Source of the DNA: SIG459 sp045538735
Lineage (GTDB): Bacteria > Bacillota > Clostridia > Oscillospirales > Oscillospiraceae
DNA length: 37,581 nucleotides
Direction: 5' to 3'
Assembly (NCBI GenBank): GCA_045538735.1
Contig: JAZSRY010000019.1
Coordinates: forward strand, 1 to 37,581
The translations under genes and the position numbers were made by a program. Under the pieces are notes generated by a model. It did not search any database and was not told the DNA's origin. It saw only the letters and a list, made by a program, of their open reading frames with translations. This document shows, piece after piece, positions 32,949-37,581 of the stretch; within the stretch, counting starts at the first letter, position 1; the number at the start of each line of letters is the position of its first letter.

Positions 32949-35375
32949 CTACTGTCTGATGCCGCGGCGTGCAGCATCGCTGTTTTCGGGAATGGGCATA
33001 ACGGGAGTCTCCTCCCCTACCGCTGCGCTTTCTGCGGCAATGCTGCGGATAAGTACGGTATCGATTATCTTGTCCACATGATCCGTTGTGATAAAGTTCA
33101 GTGCTGCACGGACGGTTTTATCGATTTCCTGCAAATCCTTCTCGTTTTCGGAAGGAATAATGACGGTGTTAATACCGGTACGGAGTGCAGCCATGGTTTT
33201 TTCCTTAAGACCGCCAATGGCCATAACTCTTCCGCGAAGGCTGATTTCACCGGTCATAGCGATGTCTCTGCGGACAGGCGCGCCGGTAAGTGCGGATATA
33301 AGGGCAACGGTGATGGTTATGCCTGCAGAAGGGCCATCCTTGGGTATTGCACCCTCGGGGAAATGGATATGGATGTCCTTGGTTTTATAGAAATCGCTCT
33401 CAATGCCGAGGGTTTTGGCGCGGGAGCGTATATAGCTCACTGCAGCCTTGGCGCTTTCCTGCATAACCTGTCCGATATTGCCGGTAAGCTCAAGCTTGCC
33501 GCTGCCTTCCATCACAGATACTTCAACATCCAAAACCTCGCCTCCAACGGAGGTCCAGGCGAGACCGCGGACGAGACCAACCTCATCGCGGGGATAAAGC
33601 TTATCGGCCTTGAACTTCGCAACTCCGAGGAAGCTTTCAAGACCGCCGGCCTTGATGCTTACGCTCTTGCGCTGACCTTCCGCAATAATGCGTGCGGTCT
33701 TGCGGCAGACGGCTGCAATCTCACGCTCCAGAACGCGGACACCTGACTCACGGGTATAGTCTGCGATTATCTCGCGGATGGCATCATCGCTGAGCTTCAG
33801 GTTGCGGGCAGTGAGACCGTGCTTTTTTCTCTGCTTGGGCAGAAGATGGTCCTTTGCTATCTGCAGCTTTTCCTCATCGGTATAGCTGGAAAGCTCTATA
33901 ACCTCCATTCTGTCCAGAAGGGCTCTGGGAATAGTGGAGGTGGTGTTTGCGGTGGTAATGAAGAAAACTTCGCCCAAATCAACGGGGATTTCCAGGAAGT
34001 TATCGCGGAAGGAGCCATTCTGCTCTCCGTCAAGGGCTTCAAGCAGCGCTGCGGAGGGGTCGCCCTTATAGTCGCTGCCCAGCTTATCAATCTCATCCAG
34101 CACCATGACGGGGTTCATGCTTCCTGCCTGCTGAAGACCTGAAATGAGGCGTCCGGGCATTGCGCCAACATAGGTTTTTCTGTGGCCGCGGATTTCGGCT
34201 TCATCGTGGACGCCGCCCAGAGAAATGCGTGCCATCTTTCTGTTGGTTGCCCGGGCGATGCTCATTGCAACGCTGGTTTTACCCACACCGGGAGGGCCTA
34301 CAAGGCAGAGGACGCTGCCCTTGAGATTGGGGGCAAGCTGGCGCACTGCCAGATATTCGATAATGCGATCCTTGACCTTTTCAAGGCCGAAATGGTCCTC
34401 ATCAAGGCACTTCTTCGCCTTTTCGATATCGGTGGTATCCTCGGTGCGGCTGTTCCAGGGCATTTCAATGCAAACATCCAGATAAGTGCGGAGCACCGCA
34501 CCCTCGCTGCTGCCGAAGGGCTGCTTTGCAAGGCGGCCAAGCTCCTTGAGAAGCTTTGTTTCAGTCTCCTTGGGGAGGGCAAGAGCAAGAATCTTTTCCT
34601 TATACTCGCCTATCTCATCCCCGGACTCTTCAAAGCCTTCCCCTCCCAGCTCACGCTGGATAACTCTCATCTGCTCGCGGAGATAATAATCGCGCTGGGC
34701 GCGGTTCATCTCTTCCTTGGTTACCTCTTCTATGCTCTTTTCAAGGCTAAGAATATTAATCTCTCTGTTGAGAATTCGGTTGAGGGTCTCCACACGGCGG
34801 AGAGGACGCAGTTCATCCAGAATCTCCTGCTTTTCGCTGTGCTTGAGGAAAACGTTCTGGGCAATATAGTCTGCAACATAGCCGGGGTCGTTGCTGTCCA
34901 CAACGCTGAGAAAGGTCTCGGGGGGTACAGTTCCGACTATCTCGGAATATTCATCGAAAAGATTTATGCAGCTGCGCACAAGAGCCTCCACCTTGGGGGT
35001 AACGGAGGCAAGCTTGGTCTCGGGAAGCTTTTCAACGGTTGCATTGAAGCAGGGTCTGCTCTCCTCAATGCTCATAGCGCGGGCGCGGCATTTGCCCTCC
35101 ACCATAACCTTGACAATATTGCTGCCGGGGATTTTAAGCACCTGATGAATGGTGCAGACAGTGCCGATATTATAGAGGTCATTTGCCTTGGGCACAGCGG
35201 TGGCAATTTCCTTCTGAGTTACAAGGAAAATCTCCTGCTCGGCGCCGATTGCCGCATTCAGAGCAGCAACGGAAAATGCGCGCTCAACATCGAAGTTCAC
35301 CATCATTCCGGGGAAAACGGTAATTCCGCGGAGAGGCAGCAGGGGCATTGTGGAAATATTTTTATTATAGTCCAT
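32949..35375 (-). CDS. lon: ATP-dependent protease Lon
   Basis: An 808-residue LonA protease that unfolds and degrades misfolded and regulatory proteins in the cytoplasm. It has the N-terminal substrate-binding domain (MPLLPLRGITVFPGM..), a coiled-coil middle, an AAA+ module with Walker A GPPGVGKTS and Walker B VMVLDEIDK, the SLGGVHDEAEIRGHRKTYVG segment, and the C-terminal serine/lysine protease with the catalytic Ser in PKDGPSAGIT and Lys in GGLKEK. AGGAGG lies six bases before the ATG. An inverted repeat (35398-35423) and a terminator-like hairpin (35424-35455) lie between clpX and lon, so lon may be partly uncoupled from clpX. The last 30 residues after the protease domain are a short Pro/Glu-containing tail. 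Confidence 0.97.
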   Translation of the reverse strand: MDYNKNISTMPLLPLRGITVFPGMMVNFDVERAFSVAALNAAIGAEQEIFLVTQKEIATAVPKANDLYNIGTVCTIHQVLKIPGSNIVKVMVEGKCRARAMSIEESRPCFNATVEKLPETKLASVTPKVEALVRSCINLFDEYSEIVGTVPPETFLSVVDSNDPGYVADYIAQNVFLKHSEKQEILDELRPLRRVETLNRILNREINILSLEKSIEEVTKEEMNRAQRDYYLREQMRVIQRELGGEGFEESGDEIGEYKEKILALALPKETETKLLKELGRLAKQPFGSSEGAVLRTYLDVCIEMPWNSRTEDTTDIEKAKKCLDEDHFGLEKVKDRIIEYLAVRQLAPNLKGSVLCLVGPPGVGKTSVAMSIARATNRKMARISLGGVHDEAEIRGHRKTYVGAMPGRLISGLQQAGSMNPVMVLDEIDKLGSDYKGDPSAALLEALDGEQNGSFRDNFLEIPVDLGEVFFITTANTTSTIPRALLDRMEVIELSSYTDEEKLQIAKDHLLPKQRKKHGLTARNLKLSDDAIREIIADYTRESGVRVLEREIAAVCRKTARIIAEGQRKSVSIKAGGLESFLGVAKFKADKLYPRDEVGLVRGLAWTSVGGEVLDVEVSVMEGSGKLELTGNIGQVMQESAKAAVSYIRSRAKTLGIESDFYKTKDIHIHFPEGAIPKDGPSAGITITVALISALTGAPVRRDIAMTGEISLRGRVMAIGGLKEKTMAALRTGINTVIIPSENEKDLQEIDKTVRAALNFITTDHVDKIIDTVLIRSIAAESAAVGEETPVMPIPENSDAARRGIRQ

Positions 35376-35397
35376 AATATTCCTCCTTCCTGAGGGG

Positions 35398-35423
35398 TAG
35401 CCTGACCGATATCTGTCAGGCTA
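35398..35423. promoter_or_regulatory. Inverted repeat upstream of lon, possible operator
   Basis: TAGCCTGAC-N8-GTCAGGCTA, a perfect 9-bp inverted repeat located 22 bp before the lon start. It has no following T-run, so it is less like a terminator. The architecture (9-N8-9) resembles stress-repressor operators such as CIRCE (TTAGCACTC-N9-GAGTGCTAA), but the sequence differs. Confidence 0.45.
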
Positions 35424-35455
35424 AAAAGGCAGAGCGGGTTAGCGCTCCGCCTTAG
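35424..35455 (-). terminator. Terminator-like hairpin between clpX and lon
   Basis: On the minus strand AAGGCGGAGCG pairs with CGCTCTGCCTT (one G-T pair, 6-base loop) followed by TTTAG, about 8 bp past the clpX stop. Confidence 0.65.
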
Positions 35456-35460
35456 TATTT

Positions 35461-36717
35461 TCAATTATCGCTTTTTCTTATTATTTCGGGCTCGGAGCCG
35501 TTTTTCACGCAGTCGGCAGTTATACGCACGCTGCATATGCTCTCATCGGAGGGAACTGCAAACATCACTCCGGTCATTATGCTCTCCATAACGGAGCGAA
35601 GGCCGCGGGCGCCTATTTCCTTCTCAATTGCCTTATCGGCAATTGCGCCGAGAGCCTCCTCGTCAAAGATAAGCTCAACATCGTCCATTGTCATCAGTGC
35701 CTTATACTGGCGGGTGAGGGCATTTCTGGGCTCGGTGAGAATCCTGACAAGATCCTCTTTGCTCAGAGAGTTAAGAGGTGTGACAACCGGCAGGCGGCCG
35801 ATAAGCTCGGGGATTATGCCAAATCGGAGAAGGTCCTGCTGCTGGATATGCTGCAGGGTTTCACCCACATTTCTCTCCTTGCTGCTCTTTATATCAGCGC
35901 CAAAGCCCATGCTCTTTTTATCCAGACGCTGTTCGATTATCTTTTCAATGCCGTCAAAAGCGCCGCCGCAGATAAACATTATGTTGCTTGTATCAATTGT
36001 AATAAACTCCTGATGGGGATGCTTTCTTCCGCCCTGAGGAGGAACATTGGCAACGGTGCCTTCAAGAATCTTAAGCAGCGCCTGCTGGACACCCTCACCG
36101 GAAACATCGCGGGTGATAGAGGTATTCTCGCTCTTGCGGGAAATTTTGTCCATCTCATCAATGTAGATAATACCGCGCTGTGCCCTCTCAACATCGAAGT
36201 CGGCAGCCTGAAGCAGGCGAAGCAGGATATTTTCGACATCCTCACCTACATAACCCGCCTCGGTAAGAGTGGTTGCATCGGCTATTGCGAAGGGTACATC
36301 CAGCATTTTTGCCATTGTCTGGGCAAAGAGGGTTTTTCCGCTTCCAGTGGGGCCCACAAGGAGTATGTTGCTTTTCTGGAGCTCAACATCGCTGTCCTGA
36401 GCACCGTGGAGAATGCGCTTATAGTGGTTATAAACCGCAACGCTAAGGGCAATTTTTGCCTTGTCCTGTCCAATTATATAGTCGTCGAGGGCAGCTTTTA
36501 TCTGAGCAGGCTTGGGGAGCTCATCCATGCTCATATCCACACTTTCATAGCCTGCTTCGTAGCTGTTTTCCTCAAAATCGTAATTTTCATCAATAATGCC
36601 CATGCACAGACGAACACACTCATCGCAGATATAGCTGCCGTTTCCGGCTATCATACGGTTGGTCTGGTCCTGGGTTCTTCCGCAGAAGGAGCATCTTATG
36701 CTGTCATTTCGGGCCAT
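35461..36717 (-). CDS. clpX: ATP-dependent Clp protease ATP-binding subunit ClpX
   Basis: A 418-residue AAA+ unfoldase that feeds substrates to ClpP. It has the N-terminal C4 zinc-binding domain (CSFCGRTQ...CDECVRLC), Walker A GPTGSGKT, Walker B IIYIDEMDKI, the pore loop AGYVGEDVEN, the GAFDGIEKII segment and the IGF-like tripeptide MGFGAD used for docking to ClpP. The sensor-2 region EIGARGLRSVMES is intact. AAGGAG is seven bases before the ATG. It lies 94 bp after clpP on the same strand, across a GC-rich hairpin. Confidence 0.97.
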   Translation of the reverse strand: MARNDSIRCSFCGRTQDQTNRMIAGNGSYICDECVRLCMGIIDENYDFEENSYEAGYESVDMSMDELPKPAQIKAALDDYIIGQDKAKIALSVAVYNHYKRILHGAQDSDVELQKSNILLVGPTGSGKTLFAQTMAKMLDVPFAIADATTLTEAGYVGEDVENILLRLLQAADFDVERAQRGIIYIDEMDKISRKSENTSITRDVSGEGVQQALLKILEGTVANVPPQGGRKHPHQEFITIDTSNIMFICGGAFDGIEKIIEQRLDKKSMGFGADIKSSKERNVGETLQHIQQQDLLRFGIIPELIGRLPVVTPLNSLSKEDLVRILTEPRNALTRQYKALMTMDDVELIFDEEALGAIADKAIEKEIGARGLRSVMESIMTGVMFAVPSDESICSVRITADCVKNGSEPEIIRKSDN

Positions 36718-36772
36718 TTGCAGTCTCCTTGAGTTTGAAAAATGCCTTTTTAAAAAGTCTCCAAAATATGCA

Positions 36773-36803
36773 TTTGGGGGGGTATTGAAAAATACCCCCC
36801 AAA
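36773..36803. terminator. Strong G-tract hairpin between clpP and clpX
   Basis: TTTGGGGGG-TATT pairs with AATA-CCCCCC-AAA with a TTTC/GAAA loop; seven G face six C, leaving one bulge. The T-run is weak, so it may attenuate or protect an mRNA end rather than fully stop transcription. Confidence 0.55.
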
Positions 36804-36811
36804 CACACTAT

Positions 36812-37393
36812 TTATCGTTTGGTGATGACCTTATCGATAAGGCCATATTCAAGAGCCTGCTCAGCGGTCATAAAGTTATCGCGCTCGCAGTCGGCAGTTA
36901 CCTGCTCAATGCTCTTGCCGCAATTTTCCGCCATAATGCGGTTCATTCTTTCCTTAATGGATTCCAGTCTCTTCAGGTGGATTGCCATATCGGTAACCTG
37001 ACCCTGAGTTCCTGCAGAAGGCTGATGAATCATGATTTCTGCATTGGGAAGAGCAATGCGCTTACCCTTTGCGCCTGCGCTCAGAAGGAATGCACCCATA
37101 GATGCCGCCATACCTACGCAGATGGTGGAAACATCGCACTTGATGTACTGCATGGTGTCATAAATAGCCATACCGTCGGTTACGCTGCCGCCGGGGCTAT
37201 TGATGTAAAACTGGATATCCTTGTCGGGGTCCTGAGCCTCCAGGAAGAGGAGCTGGGCCACGATAAGGCTTGCGGTGGTGGGGTTGACTTCCTCGGACAG
37301 CATAATGATGCGGTCATTGAGAAGTCTGGAAAAAATGTCATAAGAGCGCTCCCCGCGGGAAGTCTGCTCAACAACATAGGGAATAAAGCTCAT
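36812..37393 (-). CDS. clpP: ATP-dependent Clp protease proteolytic subunit ClpP
   Basis: A 193-residue serine protease forming the tetradecameric chamber. The N-terminal FIPYVVEQTSRGERSYDIFSR is canonical. The catalytic triad is visible: Ser in GMAASMGAFLL, His in MIHQPSAG and Asp in CERDNFMTAEQA. The GGSV oxyanion segment INSPGGSVTDGMAIYDTM is intact. GAAAGGAG precedes the ATG. It sits between trigger factor and clpX, the usual order in Clostridia, forming part of a protein quality control run. Confidence 0.97.
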   Translation of the reverse strand: MSFIPYVVEQTSRGERSYDIFSRLLNDRIIMLSEEVNPTTASLIVAQLLFLEAQDPDKDIQFYINSPGGSVTDGMAIYDTMQYIKCDVSTICVGMAASMGAFLLSAGAKGKRIALPNAEIMIHQPSAGTQGQVTDMAIHLKRLESIKERMNRIMAENCGKSIEQVTADCERDNFMTAEQALEYGLIDKVITKR

Positions 37394-37471
37394 AACAGTA
37401 ACTCTCCTTTCAAAAATTATCAGCTTATGCTTTCAGCCTATCCAAGAGAGCATATCCTTTTCTTCTCTTTG

Positions 37472-37581
37472 TTATTCAGCGTCCTCAGCCTTAACGTCGG
37501 TAGCGACAGCAGCTTCAGCAACAACATCGGCAGCCTTTCTCATCTTGAGGTCGCGGGCGATGATCTCGGTGGAGATAGCCT
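37472..37581 (-). CDS. tig: Trigger factor, C-terminal end (partial)
   Basis: The last 36 codons of a minus-strand gene entering from the right edge. The readable end is STEIIARDLKMRKAADVVAE followed by an Ala/Val/Asp/Glu-rich tail ending KAEDAE and TAA. The helix and the position directly before clpP-clpX match trigger factor, the ribosome-bound chaperone and prolyl isomerase. The assignment rests mainly on gene order, because only the C-terminal helix is present. The tail of about 15 acidic and Ala residues is a modest extension beyond the usual end. Confidence 0.75.
   Translation of the reverse strand, partial: AISTEIIARDLKMRKAADVVAEAAVATDVKAEDAE

Overview
The window looks like a chromosomal segment of an anaerobic Firmicute, most likely a gut Clostridia member of the Oscillospirales/Ruminococcaceae type. 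The evidence is the tig-clpP-clpX-lon-ysxC order, an [FeFe] hydrogenase paired with a GltD-like flavoprotein, a giant secreted protein with many CxxC repeats of the kind common in gut Firmicutes, strong AGGAGG-type ribosome sites and frequent TTG/GTG starts. Taxonomy is inferred; there is no rRNA in the window.

Layout. 1-9766 (all minus strand) is a cell-surface block, read from right to left: an initiating sugar-phosphate transferase, a GT2 glycosyltransferase, a LicD-family protein with an odd N-terminus, a second glycosyltransferase, a small lipoprotein, and a >1,900-residue secreted protein. That protein carries about 16 CxxC repeats and starts a phosphodiester-glycosidase (NAGPA-like) domain where the window ends. 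10003-13296 (minus) holds tRNA-Gln(CUG), a dicarboxylate/amino-acid symporter, dapF and an Mrp-type Fe-S carrier ATPase. A plus-strand Nudix hydrolase follows, divergent from mrp across two good promoters. 14029-17627 (minus) is a two-gene hydrogenase operon: a NuoF-C-terminus/GltD-like flavoprotein translationally coupled to an HydA-type [FeFe] hydrogenase. 17817-18524 is a DUF554 membrane protein.

18599-24315 (plus) is the most accessory-looking part: tRNA-Leu(UAG), a lipoprotein, a decayed gene fragment, a small heptad-repeat membrane protein, and a compact three-gene operon. The operon encodes a two-transmembrane protein with a degenerate Nudix-like domain, a PfkB-family sugar kinase and a D-2-hydroxyacid dehydrogenase homologue in which the catalytic glutamate position is lysine. 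The first protein has the layout of 2TM-Nudix CBASS effectors (Cap16-type), but no CD-NTase is present. This operon is my best candidate for an undescribed system.

24396-32243 holds a YhfC intramembrane-protease-like gene, an EnvC/PcsB-like M23 murein hydrolase split by a -1 frameshift beside a strong hairpin, a DUF1295 membrane protein, a sodium:neurotransmitter-type symporter divergent from glutamine synthetase, and a MATE transporter. 32359-37581 (minus) is the conserved proteostasis run: trigger factor (C-terminal end only), clpP, clpX, lon and ysxC. Convergent or adjacent units are mostly separated by clear intrinsic terminators. No CRISPR array, intact insertion sequence, prophage or replication origin was seen.
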